A stretch of 64,000 nt of DNA from Photobacterium sp. GB-56 (GTDB lineage: Bacteria; Pseudomonadota; Gammaproteobacteria; Enterobacterales; Vibrionaceae), in NCBI RefSeq assembly GCF_003026105.1, contig NZ_PYNW01000002.1:186001-250000 (forward strand), in the 5' to 3' direction. This document shows positions 8,553-18,900 of this stretch, one piece after another. The translations under genes and the position numbers were made by a program. The notes beneath the pieces were generated by a model. That model had not been told where the DNA came from and searched no databases. It saw only the letters and a list, made by a program, of their open reading frames with translations. The number at the start of each line of letters is the position of its first letter. The stretch's first letter is position 1.

Positions 8553-9119
8553 ATGTATATTTTCGGCTATGGAAGCCTGATCAATAAATACTCGCGAAAC
8601 CGTACAGGTAATACTGGTAAATCTTATCCTGCATTAGTGCATGGTTTACAGCGTTCATGGGGTAATGTTGATGGCAGTTATCCTATCGCACCTTTAGTCG
8701 TAAAGCCGGGACAAGGTGTCTGTAATGGCGTGTTAATTGAAGTTGATGAAAAAGGTTTGAGAGACTTTGACCAAAGAGAACATGGTTATCAACGTATTCA
8801 AATTACTGCACAACAAATTGAATTGTTAGAAAATACGAAGCTCACATTATCAGAACCAGTTTGGGTGTATATCAATAATAGTGCTTTACCACCTTGTCAG
8901 CAGTTTCCTATTACACAAACCTATGTTGATACGGTTTTAGCGGGATGTTTATCTATTTCACATCAATTTGCAGAGATGTTTATCGCAACGACGACAGGCT
9001 GGCAATACCCTTATCAAAATGATCGTCATTCGCCTAAATACGGCAACTTAGCTGGCGTTTATGATGCTGATAGAAAGCAGATTGATATACTCATTGAAAA
9101 TACGATTTCAGGTAATTAA
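8553..9119 (+). CDS. Gamma-glutamylcyclotransferase-like protein
   Basis: A 188-residue GGCT-fold protein. Enzymes of this fold release 5-oxoproline from gamma-glutamyl amines, peptides or glutathione. The YGSLI substrate loop is at residues 6-10 and the probable catalytic Glu is E76 in DQREHGYQRI. I start it at ATG 8553 because the conserved MYIFGYGSL begins there and an AGGTGA ribosome site, which includes the pxpC stop, precedes it; the longer frame from 8466 overlaps pxpC. Its place behind pxpABC suggests that it makes the 5-oxoproline that PxpABC opens to glutamate. Substrate unproven. Confidence 0.87.
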   Translation: MYIFGYGSLINKYSRNRTGNTGKSYPALVHGLQRSWGNVDGSYPIAPLVVKPGQGVCNGVLIEVDEKGLRDFDQREHGYQRIQITAQQIELLENTKLTLSEPVWVYINNSALPPCQQFPITQTYVDTVLAGCLSISHQFAEMFIATTTGWQYPYQNDRHSPKYGNLAGVYDADRKQIDILIENTISGN

Positions 9120-9156
9120 CGATCTGCTTATCGTTATCATTTAAGCGAGATCTACG

Positions 9157-9408
9157 GTGGCAAAACCGAATAAAAAAGGGCCGACAAAAACAGTTGATAT
9201 CTTTTGTGCTAAATGTAAAACGCTCTTATTTAAATATCGAAAAGGTGGAAAAGGGGCGTTAGTAAAATGTTTTAAAGAAAGAATTGTAAAAGATTTTACG
9301 ATTGAATCTGCAACATGCCCTGAATGTGGTGTGGTATTCGCACGAGATGCATTAGTAAGAGGTACACCTGCATTTAAAATCATTGGTGGCAAAGTGACGA
9401 TGAAATAA
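9157..9408 (+). CDS. Conserved zinc-ribbon-like small protein
   Basis: An 83-residue basic, cytoplasmic protein with a GTG start. Two CxxC pairs, FCAKC (17-20) and TCPEC (about 54-57), suggest one structural zinc site, and the middle (KYRKGGKGALVKCFKERI) is strongly basic, so nucleic-acid contact is possible. The C terminus GTPAFKIIGGKVTMK is typical of a small family conserved in Vibrio and relatives. No function is known. It follows the cyclotransferase gene by 37 bases and may be the last gene of the pxp operon. Confidence 0.82.
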   Translation: MAKPNKKGPTKTVDIFCAKCKTLLFKYRKGGKGALVKCFKERIVKDFTIESATCPECGVVFARDALVRGTPAFKIIGGKVTMK

Positions 9409-9410
9409 AT

Positions 9411-9443
9411 AAGAAGCCGAGTTATAAGTCAACTCGGCTTCTT
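9411..9443. terminator. Hairpin between convergent genes
   Basis: Thirteen-base perfect stem AAGAAGCCGAGTT / AACTCGGCTTCTT with a 7-base loop, between the plus-strand zinc-ribbon gene and the minus-strand DUF3108 gene. The T run is short. Confidence 0.65.
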
Positions 9444-9457
9444 GCTACCAATGAGGA

Positions 9458-10252
9458 TTACTTTTTGAATAACTGCTTTGGTGGGCAATCAATCTTTTTA
9501 CTCATAAGTACCGCTTCTAAATCGACAATTTTACGGTGATAAGTTGCCTTTACGAGTTGATAATCAAGTGATGGCGCAAACCATAATGAAAGTTGGCGAT
9601 CGCTTTTTCTCGTTTGATTAACCCTAATGGTATTTAGAGTACCAAAATTAGTATCGATTGTTTCATTACCCACGACTGCAAAGTAGTAGTGGCTAGTTTC
9701 GTCACTATTTTGCATGATGAAATCAAAGTTCTTTTTACCTTCAATTAAATCAAGACGCATTTGGCTACCAATTGTGTCTCCATCAAGAATAGGCGCGAAA
9801 GCATTGGTATATTTCTGCGTTTTTCCATCATCAGTCACTGTAGAGTTATGGCCATCGTTACTAAACGTTACACTGACATTTCCTGCCATTAGTCCAGTGA
9901 TCGTTCGTTGAAATTTATCCGTGATAAAGCGTTGAGCAGCATCTGACCAATGTAATTGAGTATGAGAGTGCATTTTTGATTTAGTGATTAAAACATCAAC
10001 CTCACTGTTGGTATAAATATCAGCGTTATCACCTTTCCAAACAATGTGACGTTGATAATGACCAATTTTCTGACCTTTAAAAAAGATATTGTAATTTAAT
10101 GTCTTTTTACATTGATGAAATTGGTTCGGAAAAGAATAGGTGGCATGACTTACTTTTTGTAGTGCTGTTGAAGGATTACTTGTCGGTGCTGCAATGGCTG
10201 TTACACTCAATAAAGATAAAACCGACGTAGTAAATAAAGACAATAAACGCAC
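9458..10252 (-). CDS. Secreted DUF3108 family protein
   Basis: A periplasmic protein of about 264 residues. I prefer the GTG start at 10252: it has an AGGAG site six bases upstream and yields a clean signal peptide (RLLSLFTTSVLSLLSVTAIAA). The longer frame to 10327 would place 25 unlikely residues before it. The mature part matches DUF3108: YNIFFKGQKIGHYQRH near the start, then a beta-rich middle, and the late GTLNTIRVNQTRKSDRQLSLWFAPSLDYQLVKATY block. DUF3108 proteins are predicted beta-barrel-like periplasmic proteins of unknown role. Confidence 0.85.
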   Translation of the reverse strand: MRLLSLFTTSVLSLLSVTAIAAPTSNPSTALQKVSHATYSFPNQFHQCKKTLNYNIFFKGQKIGHYQRHIVWKGDNADIYTNSEVDVLITKSKMHSHTQLHWSDAAQRFITDKFQRTITGLMAGNVSVTFSNDGHNSTVTDDGKTQKYTNAFAPILDGDTIGSQMRLDLIEGKKNFDFIMQNSDETSHYYFAVVGNETIDTNFGTLNTIRVNQTRKSDRQLSLWFAPSLDYQLVKATYHRKIVDLEAVLMSKKIDCPPKQLFKK

Positions 10253-10652
10253 AGGTACTCCTAAACATTTAGATATAACGAACATTAGCGTTTTATAGTT
10301 TAACAGGTTTGGTAACAAGATGATCAAGTAGCATGTGTTTTATGCACCAAGCCACTTCGATTATATAGATCATTCTGCAAATGTCTTTTTCAGCGTAATA
10401 ATTAATAATAGGACTGAAATGAAATAAAAAATTAATCTATTATTAACTCCTTTTAAATCATGTGGTTATGATTTTGATTGTAAACGGTCGTAAAGATCAT
10501 CTTTTAATTAAAAAATAACGTGTTGTTATTTAAGAAATTTTATTTCGAGGTCTATACCTGTCTGTTGTGACACTAGTAATACAGTTATTTGACGTTTAGT
10601 GTTAGCGCGCCTATTTTTTATACGTTTATGTCTAAAGAAAGAGGAGTGTGTG
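10253..10652. other. Intergenic region, AT-rich
   Basis: 400 bases between the divergent DUF3108 and 73-residue-protein genes. It must contain both promoters. I see no tRNA, terminator or recognisable operator in it. Confidence 0.5.
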
Positions 10653-10874
10653 ATGAAAAAAATGAACTCGTCATATCGATTACAAATTATCAAAGAAGTT
10701 GCAACTCGGCATCAAATGAAATCGACAGGTGATCCTATGGCGATGCACATATCACAGCTACTAGAAAGTCATAATAATGAACACCCCATAAAGCCAATAA
10801 CAACATTTGATGATAGTCATTATGATGACAATGCGGGCGGTTGGGTAAGCAATTTATGGGGTAACGAAAAATAA
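10653..10874 (+). CDS. Hypothetical 73-residue protein
   Basis: Not recognised. Start chosen at ATG 10653 because GAGGAG lies six bases upstream; the frame extends 54 bases further upstream without a ribosome site. The product is hydrophilic, with no signal peptide or membrane segment. The N-terminal half is basic and helical (RLQIIKEVATRHQMK), and the C-terminal half is acidic and ends in GGWVSNLWGNEK. No neighbouring gene is close enough for an operon. Confidence 0.6.
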   Translation: MKKMNSSYRLQIIKEVATRHQMKSTGDPMAMHISQLLESHNNEHPIKPITTFDDSHYDDNAGGWVSNLWGNEK

Positions 10875-11042
10875 AACAGGATAATTATAATCACGGGAAG
10901 TGATGGATGAAGTACGATGATGATCGTAGCTTTTTTGATACATTGAGATCATCGATGAAGAATGCTTTTTTCTTAGCCTGTAACTGGAACAAATTTTGTG
11001 TCTGATGTACATTGCGGTGTCATTATATATTTAGGCTAATTG

Positions 11043-11519
11043 ATGAATTACACCGAACTTGATAATTACACGCGTAAGTGGATTTTTACCCATGCTTCGA
11101 TGCCTGTTCCTACGACAGATCTTGAGCAAATAAAACCGTTAACCCAAGCGCGTTCTTCGCAATTGTGGCAGGAACATATTAGTAAACAGAGTCCGGATTC
11201 TGATCACTTTGAGCACGGTGATTGGGCGGCAGATACAAAAAACTGGTCAGAGCCTGAAGATTGGCAAGATGCTTGGGATAACGATGATGATGCATCATTG
11301 CCAGCTGCTATTTTGACAGCTTTGCAATGGGAAGATAATACAACGATTTATTTTTGCTACGAAAAGTACAATATTGTAGAAACTAAATGGGGTGTATTTA
11401 AACGTAACTGGAAAAACTTTTTGTTTTTTGATGATGGTCCAATTCTATTGGGTCGCAAACAAAAACAAGCGCTGTGGTTTCAATCCAATGGTACTTATCA
11501 GTTAGCATCACGCCCATAA
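11043..11519 (+). CDS. DUF2947 family protein
   Basis: A 158-residue cytoplasmic protein rich in Trp and acidic residues, characteristic of DUF2947, a family found in Vibrio and relatives. The conserved RKWIFTHASMPV start, the YFCYEKYNIVETKWGVFKRNWKNFLF block and the DDGPILLGR block are all present. Start taken at ATG 11043 rather than the in-frame TTG at 11040. No function is known and nothing around it suggests one. A strong terminator hairpin follows. Confidence 0.88.
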   Translation: MNYTELDNYTRKWIFTHASMPVPTTDLEQIKPLTQARSSQLWQEHISKQSPDSDHFEHGDWAADTKNWSEPEDWQDAWDNDDDASLPAAILTALQWEDNTTIYFCYEKYNIVETKWGVFKRNWKNFLFFDDGPILLGRKQKQALWFQSNGTYQLASRP

Positions 11520-11525
11520 TTTTCT

Positions 11526-11567
11526 AACGCCCTGTAATATTTATTTCTTTTTAAATTACAGGGCGTT
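11526..11567. terminator. Hairpin between convergent genes
   Basis: Thirteen-base perfect stem AACGCCCTGTAAT / ATTACAGGGCGTT around a T-rich 16-base loop, between DUF2947 (plus) and the pirin gene (minus). Confidence 0.7.
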
Positions 11568-11572
11568 GTTAT

Positions 11573-12412
11573 TTATGTTTTTTCTTCAATGGGCTGTAAT
11601 TGTTTTATGATCTGTTGAATATTTTTTAATGCGATGTGTAAATTATTGCTTGAAGAATGAACCGAGCCTTCTTTTGTTATTAAAGGTTGGTTTAATGGCT
11701 CGCCTAACGCAATAAAAAAACGTGCACTGTGGTTTGTGGTTGTGACGGTAATGGGTAATTGCGAGTGAGCAAAAATTCCCATTTGATTCGGATGTAGTTG
11801 ATTATTTGCGATATAGGCGTGACCTGAGCGTAAATAAATAAAACCTGCAACATGGGTCTCTGGTGGTGTAAATGTCCAACTACCGTATGACGTGACAATA
11901 ATATCAAGATAGATAATATTGCAGTTGTGTTTTATTGGGCTTTCAACACCATTGTAGTGACCAATGAGTACTTTTGTTGTCGCGTGTGTGCCTTCAACGA
12001 GAGGTAGTTTTTTACTGGCAATATGAGTGCTTGATGGCGCAGTCATTTCTCCTTCTTTCTCTGAAGGCGAAGCGGTCCACATTTGAAACGCTTCTGCGAT
12101 CCCATTGTGTGGTTTCATCAGTGATTTATGTGCCATACCATAACCACAGGTGGTGAGGTGAATATCACCCGTTTGAATGTGATTTTTACCGTTAATACTG
12201 TCATCGTTTTGGATTGAACCGATAACGGGATAGCTGACAGCATCGATACCTGAGTGGCCATGAAAGCCTAGTTCATTATGTGCTCGGTTAGTAGATAAAT
12301 AATGATCCCAAAGGATAAAGGGGTTGGTATCAGGAAGATGCGGGGTATCGATATAGGTGACGATGGCACCGTGTTTTATGCCGTGCCGAATTACTGCAAT
12401 TTTTCTAGTCAT
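11573..12412 (-). CDS. Pirin-family bicupin, altered metal site
   Basis: A 279-residue cupin protein of the pirin/YhhW family. The N-terminal cupin has the family segment LGFHGHSGIDAVSY with two metal-ligand His, and CGYGMAHKS with the third His. Pirins normally have a Glu two residues after that His (HSE); here it is Ser (H-K-S), so the fourth iron ligand appears lost. The C-terminal cupin (from about 150) is more diverged, as is usual. Some pirins are quercetinases or transcription cofactors; no assignment is possible here. The gene is monocistronic. Confidence 0.8.
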   Translation of the reverse strand: MTRKIAVIRHGIKHGAIVTYIDTPHLPDTNPFILWDHYLSTNRAHNELGFHGHSGIDAVSYPVIGSIQNDDSINGKNHIQTGDIHLTTCGYGMAHKSLMKPHNGIAEAFQMWTASPSEKEGEMTAPSSTHIASKKLPLVEGTHATTKVLIGHYNGVESPIKHNCNIIYLDIIVTSYGSWTFTPPETHVAGFIYLRSGHAYIANNQLHPNQMGIFAHSQLPITVTTTNHSARFFIALGEPLNQPLITKEGSVHSSSNNLHIALKNIQQIIKQLQPIEEKT

Positions 12413-12651
12413 TGCTATTGTTACCTGTTTTCGTAAGGCTAGAAAACAAGCCTATGTATCATGCCATTACAAATTAATATTCAACTCTTCTTTAGCCTAG
12501 TTGCTTACTCGCCGATCTGCCGCATTATTAGCAACAAAAATTTGGTTACTGGTAAAATGAAAGTTGAATATTAAACGTTTAACATTTATTTGTATTACAA
12601 TAATCAACATTAAATAGATACTCAATATTGACGAAATAATAGGAAACACGA

Positions 12652-14100
12652 ATGACTTTTTCTTTTGGTGGCTTGTTTAAACAGCAAGCATTTATTAATG
12701 GCCAATGGAGTGACGCCTTTTCTGGTAAAACGGTAAATATTACTAATCCGGCGACAAATGAAGTTATTGGTCATGTTCCACTTATGGGTGTAGAAGAAAC
12801 CAATATTGCGATTGATGCGGCAGATAAAGCGTATCGATTGTGGTCAAAAACAACAGCGAAACACCGTTCGATGATCTTACGTCAGTGGTATGAGTTAATT
12901 GTTTCACACCGTGATGAATTAGCTCATATTCTTACTGCCGAACAAGGTAAGCCACTGGCTGAAGCGAAAGGTGAAATTGCCTATGCGGCGAGTTTTGTTG
13001 AATGGTATGCCGAAGAAGCTAAGCGTCTAAACGGTGAGATCATTCCAAGCCATAAAGAAGACGCCCGTATTTTAGTTTCTCGCCAGCCTGTTGGTGTGGT
13101 TGCTGCCATAACACCCTGGAACTTTCCTGCAGCAATGATCACACGTAAATGTGGTCCAGCTTTTGCTGCGGGTTGCTCCGTGGTATTAAAACCAGCCCCT
13201 GATACCCCTTATACTGCATTCGCCTTTGCAGAGCTCGCGCATCGGGCGGGTATTCCTGCTGGGTTGTTTAATGTTATTACGGGAGATGCCGTTAAAATTG
13301 GCGCAGAGCTTATGAGCAATAAGCGAGTTCGCAAAGTTTCATTCACAGGCTCAACGGCAATAGGTAAGCTTTTGATGGCACAATCAGCCGCTACTGTTAA
13401 GAAAGTGTCTTTAGAGTTAGGGGGGAACGCGCCATTTATTGTGTTTGATGATGCTGACTTATCTCGCGCGATTGATGGGGTAATGGTTTCTAAGTTTCGT
13501 AATGCAGGGCAGACATGTGTGTGCACTAACCGTATTTATGTTCATAGTGATGTGTATCTGCAATTTGTAGAAAAGCTAGCTGAAAAAGTGTCAGCACTAA
13601 CGGTTGGCAATGGTGTTGATAATGGCGTAACTATTGGCCCGTTGATAAACCGAGCTGCGGTTGAGAAAGTCGAAAAACACATTAACGACGCCATAATGAA
13701 AGGGGCAAACTTAGTTATAGGTACACGAGAGCCTTCAACAAGCTGCTTTGTTCAGCCTACGGTGCTAAGTAATGTAACCGATAATATGTTAGTGGCGAGT
13801 GAAGAAACCTTTGGTCCGTTAGCTGCTGTGTTTAAGTTTACGGATGAGCAAGATGTTATTGCACGCGCTAATAATACCGATTCTGGGCTTGCAGCTTACG
13901 TTTATACTCAATCATTATCACGCGCTTTTCGTGTTAGTGAAGCGCTGGAATATGGCATGGTCGGAGTTAATGAAGGGGTAATTTCTACTGAACTCGCGCC
14001 ATTTGGTGGGGTAAAAGAATCAGGTATTGGCCGAGAAGGTGCGCATCAAGGTTTAGAAGAATATACTGAGATGAAATACACCTTAATGGGTGGCTTATAG
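12652..14100 (+). CDS. gabD: NAD(P)-dependent succinate-semialdehyde dehydrogenase
   Basis: A 482-residue aldehyde dehydrogenase, the usual GabD length. It oxidises succinate semialdehyde to succinate, typically the last step of GABA breakdown. ITPWNFPAAMITRK is the coenzyme-binding stretch, E255 in LELGGNAPF is the general base, and C289 in GQTCVCTN is the nucleophile, with the second Cys two residues later as in E. coli GabD. FGGVKESGIGREG is near the C terminus. No gabT, gabP or regulator is adjacent. Other short-chain semialdehydes are possible substrates. Confidence 0.9.
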   Translation: MTFSFGGLFKQQAFINGQWSDAFSGKTVNITNPATNEVIGHVPLMGVEETNIAIDAADKAYRLWSKTTAKHRSMILRQWYELIVSHRDELAHILTAEQGKPLAEAKGEIAYAASFVEWYAEEAKRLNGEIIPSHKEDARILVSRQPVGVVAAITPWNFPAAMITRKCGPAFAAGCSVVLKPAPDTPYTAFAFAELAHRAGIPAGLFNVITGDAVKIGAELMSNKRVRKVSFTGSTAIGKLLMAQSAATVKKVSLELGGNAPFIVFDDADLSRAIDGVMVSKFRNAGQTCVCTNRIYVHSDVYLQFVEKLAEKVSALTVGNGVDNGVTIGPLINRAAVEKVEKHINDAIMKGANLVIGTREPSTSCFVQPTVLSNVTDNMLVASEETFGPLAAVFKFTDEQDVIARANNTDSGLAAYVYTQSLSRAFRVSEALEYGMVGVNEGVISTELAPFGGVKESGIGREGAHQGLEEYTEMKYTLMGGL

Positions 14101-14133
14101 CATTTTGTTATTCTTTTAGCGTTATGTCTAGCG

Positions 14134-14165
14134 AGCTGAGTTACACTGCGTTTCTCAGCTTTCTT
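14134..14165 (+). terminator. Probable terminator of gabD
   Basis: AGCTGAG / CTCAGCT stem, 13-base loop, followed by the T-rich TTCTTCTTTC. Confidence 0.55.
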
Positions 14166-14194
14166 CTTTCTATTCTTCTTGGATACTATTTTCC

Positions 14195-15709
14195 ATGGTA
14201 CGTATTAGTACGACGCCTTCATTGTCTGCAATAAAGCCTTACAGGATTATTTTCACTTTATTTCTTATTCTCTTTTTTTCGTTCCCAGCTCAGGCTGTTC
14301 CATTGGTTGGCTCAGCATGTTTGATCCGTCACGGTAATAAAGTTGTCGTTATAAAAGAAGAAATATCAGGGAAATTGGCTTTACCTGGTGGTCGAATTGA
14401 TCCTATGAATAGCCCTGAGCAGGCTGCTGTACGTGAAGTCTATGAAGAAACTGGCATTCATGTTGACGCGGTGAAGTTGCTAAAATTACGGGGTAACACA
14501 ACGTTATTTGCGTGTGTAGCGAAGCAGCCCATTCCAACAACAGTGATCTCGCCTTATAACCAACCGTTAACAACGACAGAAAATGATGATTTGTTAATTA
14601 GTACTTGGCAAGCGAAGCATTTTACCAAAGAGGTGAAGTGTGCATATTTACTGTCAGCTGAAAACATTACGCCAAAGGATTATCGCTATCCTAATGATGT
14701 TCCACTGATCCAACACTTATTATCACAAGTACCCAATAGTGAAATTACGACCAATGCCGCAGATTACCAAGCGGTGAGTAGGTTACATCAATGGGAGCTG
14801 ACACAGATTCAGTCATTTCAACAAGAAATCAAATCGCTGCCTGATAGTTACCAATCACTTTTTCAACGAGTGCTATCTGTGTTTAACTTACCCGGTGAAA
14901 AGCTGTTTATTGGCTTGTTATTGCTCGTTGTTACCGTCGGTTTTGGTGTCACAGCAATGTTGTATTTATCAAGCGTACTTGTGACTGTCACTTTTATTGC
15001 TTCGGTAATGAAATTAGCGCTAGCATCACCTCGTCCATTTTATATTTGGCCAGAGTTACAACAAACAGCAGCCAGTGGCTTTGGTTTGCCGAGCGGCCAT
15101 ACATTAATGGCAACGGTACTATGGGGATTACTTTGGTACAATTTGCCGTTGTTGATTCATCGCTATCGACCCCACTTGACTTCAAACCTAACGACGTTTC
15201 GCTTTAAGACACTGCCGCTGTTGATTATTGCGATTAGTTTACAAGCTATCGCAAGGGTTTGGCTCGGTGTGCATTTTATCTCAGATACCGTACTTGGCTT
15301 GAGTGTTGGGATAATGCTTTTAGCTTTGTTTATTTGGTGGCAACGTTCAGGCTCAGCCTATCTGCATGTGCGTAATTGGCGGTTTTGGGCGCTACTTAGC
15401 GTGATAATTGCTGTGGGTGTGAGCTATTTTCAAGTCCCTCAGCAAGTGTATTTATTAGCCTGTACGCTTGCAATGAGTGCCGCTGTCTTTATTGATAGAG
15501 GTCGATCACGACAGACAATCACTTATACTCAAAAATTGAAATTAGCAGTGATGCTACTTGGTTCTGTATTGGCGATTGGATTTTTGAGCTCATTATGGGT
15601 AGAGATCGTAATAAGTACAGTCGCTATATTATTGATAAAAACATTAGCTATTGTCGTCATGGTTATGGCGTGCGTATTGATGACTGCGCATAGCTATCGT
15701 TTGAAATAA
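14195..15709 (+). CDS. NUDIX hydrolase - PAP2 phosphatase fusion with signal peptide
   Basis: 504 residues in two enzymatic parts. Residues 16-34 form a signal peptide or first membrane segment ending AQA. A NUDIX domain follows (about 36-170), with its box at 65-88 ending REVYEETGI; the first Glu of the box is replaced by Asn72. From about 230 there are several helices with the PAP2 triad: K273-to-R280-P, P299-S-G-H302, and R354 to H360 to D364. PAP2 sites of bacterial lipid phosphatases face the periplasm. A periplasmic pyrophosphatase-phosphatase acting on isoprenoid or nucleotide-linked diphosphates is a reasonable inference. Confidence 0.88.
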   Translation: MVRISTTPSLSAIKPYRIIFTLFLILFFSFPAQAVPLVGSACLIRHGNKVVVIKEEISGKLALPGGRIDPMNSPEQAAVREVYEETGIHVDAVKLLKLRGNTTLFACVAKQPIPTTVISPYNQPLTTTENDDLLISTWQAKHFTKEVKCAYLLSAENITPKDYRYPNDVPLIQHLLSQVPNSEITTNAADYQAVSRLHQWELTQIQSFQQEIKSLPDSYQSLFQRVLSVFNLPGEKLFIGLLLLVVTVGFGVTAMLYLSSVLVTVTFIASVMKLALASPRPFYIWPELQQTAASGFGLPSGHTLMATVLWGLLWYNLPLLIHRYRPHLTSNLTTFRFKTLPLLIIAISLQAIARVWLGVHFISDTVLGLSVGIMLLALFIWWQRSGSAYLHVRNWRFWALLSVIIAVGVSYFQVPQQVYLLACTLAMSAAVFIDRGRSRQTITYTQKLKLAVMLLGSVLAIGFLSSLWVEIVISTVAILLIKTLAIVVMVMACVLMTAHSYRLK

Positions 15710-15923
15710 GCACCTTCAAGGCGGAAGCGGAAGTGACAAGCAAGGATTGTTTGTTTTGTTCTATCGCGTTGTAAGGTAAAGTAAAGTGATAATAATATCT
15801 ACAATTGATGTGCCGATGATCGAATTTATAACGATCAGGCTATAAATATTAAATGAGAGAAGGCCAGTAGTCGTAGGACACGACTCCGCTATAAGTGATA
15901 GCGTACACTGGAGAAGGAGCACA

Positions 15924-18900
15924 ATGTTACCAGCATTAACCCATCAGCACAGTATCGAGCAACTGGTGCTTTCATTCCTTGACGATCTATCCGCGGCCGG
16001 TTTTCGAGGCGAGATAGAGAAAACCTATGCGAGTCGACTCGCTGTTGCAACAGATAATAGCGTTTATCAAGTTATTCCTCAGGCGGTTATCTTACCTAAA
16101 GATATCGATGATCTGGTGTTAATTGGTCAAATTGGTCAACAGAAAAACTATCAAAAAATCACCTTTTCTCCTCGTGGGGGCGGTACGGGAACCAATGGCC
16201 AATCATTAACGCCTGGTGTGGTTGTCGATATTTCACGCCATATGAATAAGGTACTGGAAGTTAATCCTGAACAAGGTTGGGTTCGAGTACAAACAGGTGT
16301 CGTAAAAGATCAACTTAACGATGCGTTACGTCCTCACGGTTATTTTTTCTCTCCTGATTTATCGACCAGTAACCGCGCTACCGTAGGCGGTATGATTAAC
16401 ACTGATGCCTCGGGTCAAGGGTCGTTAAAATACGGAAAAACGTCTGATCATGTATTGTCGTTAACGGCAGTCCTTGTTGATGGTTCAGTATTAAAAACCG
16501 AAGCGTTAGATGAAACGCAAATAGAGTCGATATCAGGTGATGACCTTGCTGCAAAAGTGGTTAAAACCTCTGCGCAAATATGTCGTGAAAAACGCCAACA
16601 AATTATCGATAAGTTTCCCCCTCTTAACCGCTTTTTAACGGGTTATGATTTAAAAAATGTTTATGACGATGAACTAACACAATTTGATATTGGTCGATTG
16701 TTGTGTGGGGCGGAAGGTTCGCTTGCGTTTATTGCAGAAGCGAAACTGAATATTACGCCGATCCCGAAATCACGAACGCTTGTAAATATTAAATACGATA
16801 GTTTTGATTCAGCGCTACGCAATGCGCCAATGATGGTTGAAGCTAAAGCGCTATCGGTAGAAACCATCGATTCCAAAGTATTGAATCTCGCAAAACAAGA
16901 CATTGTTTGGAACACTGTTAGTGATTTATTAACCGATGTCCCTGGCAAAGAAATGCTTGGGATTAATATGGTTGAGTATGCAAGCAACGATATTGCCGAG
17001 AACCAACAACAAGTAAAAGCACTGTGTGAACGACTTGATGCCATGATAACGGCGAATGAAGCAGGCATTATTGGCTATCAAGTTTGTGAAGAGTTGGCGA
17101 GCATCCAAAAAATTTACACCATGCGTAAAAAAGCCGTGGGTTTATTGGGGGCGGCAAAAGGGAGTCAAAAACCTATCGCATTTGCTGAAGATACCTGTGT
17201 ACCTCCTGAAAACTTAGCTGATTTTATTGCTGAATTCCGTCAGTTGCTTGATGATAAACAATTAAATTATGGCATGTTTGGTCACGTTGATGCGGGGGTT
17301 TTACACGTTCGTCCGGCACTTGATATGTGCGATCCAGAGCAAGAGCGCTTGATGAAAGAAGTCTCTGATCAAGTTGTTGAGCTGGTGGCAAAATATGGCG
17401 GATTGATGTGGGGCGAGCACGGTAAAGGCTTCCGCTCTGAATATGGTCCGGCTTTCTTTGGTGATGAGCTATTCACAGAATTACGTCGAATAAAATCAGC
17501 GTTTGATCCCCACAATCGTTTAAACCCAGGAAAAATTTGTACGCCATTAGAGAGCGATGATCAATTAGTGAAGGTTGATGATCGAAAGCGAGGTTTTTTT
17601 GATCGTCAGATCCCTATAACAACGCGAGATAGCTTTAAACAAGCGATGGAATGTAATGGTAATGGCTTGTGTTTTAACTATGACACCAGCTCGCCTATGT
17701 GCCCATCGATGAAGATCACCGCAGATCGTCGCCATTCTCCAAAAGGGCGAGCAGGACTGGTTCGTGAATGGCTACGTCAATTAGCAGAGCAGGGCGTTAA
17801 TGCAGACGAGTTAGAACATAAGTTATTGACCACGACACCAACGATTAAACAGATCATCGATCGTCTCAAAAATACGTATGGCGAACGTCGTAAGCAATAT
17901 GATTACTCTCATGAAGTGATGGAAGCGATGAATGGCTGTTTGGCATGTAAAGCTTGTGCAAGCCAATGTCCAATCAAAGTGGATGTTCCAAGCTTCCGCT
18001 CTCGCTTTATGAATATCTATTACAGTCGCTATCAACGACCAGCGAAAGATTATTTAGTCGCGTATGTTGAAAACTATTTACCGTTAATGGCTAAAGCGCC
18101 AGGGGTGATGAATGCCTTAACACGTCCGGAGTGGTCGAAAAAACTCACTGAAAAAGCGATTGGGTATGTTGATATGCCGTTATTGTCCTTGCCGACATTA
18201 ACCGAGAAACTTGATGGACACCATGCGCTGCGTTTTGATCTGCAATGGTTACAAGCGCTGTCAGAGCAAGAGCGTCAGAATTATGTGCTGATTGTTCAAG
18301 ATCCGTTTACCAGCTTTTATGATGCTGAAGTGGTAAAAGATTTCATTATTTTGGCTGAAAAACTGGGTAAAAAGCCAATTTTGGTGCCATTTAAACCAAA
18401 TGGTAAAGCGCAGCATGTAAAAGGTTTCTTGCGTCAGTTTGCGAAAACCGCTCGTAACACGGCTGATTTCTTGAATCAATTAGCCGTGCTCAATATTCCA
18501 ATGGTGGGTGTCGATCCAGCGCTTGTACTTTGTTACCGCGATGAATACGCTGAAGTATTAAAAGAAACCCGTGGTAACTTTGAAGTGTTAACCGCACATG
18601 AGTGGTTATTACCCTTATTGCCAGAGTTAAAGCAATATAAAGCGACAGAAGAACAACCTTGGTATTTATTTGCTCATTGTACTGAAAAAACCAAGATGCC
18701 TAATGCTGAAAAGCAATGGGAGACGATATTTAGTCACTTTGGTATAGCGCTTCAACCTGTTGCGGTGGGTTGTTGTGGTATGGCTGGAACATTTGGTCAT
18801 GAAAAAGATAAGTTAGAGACCTCTAAAGGGGTGTATAACTTAAGTTGGAAACCAAAGATCGAGCAACTGGATAACTCACGTTGTATGGCAACAGGTTATT

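Noticed and set aside
10907..11005. 32-codon ORF with a GGAAGTG-like site between the 73-residue protein and DUF2947
   Set aside because: Weak ribosome site, mixed composition, no supporting structure. Not enough evidence to call a gene.
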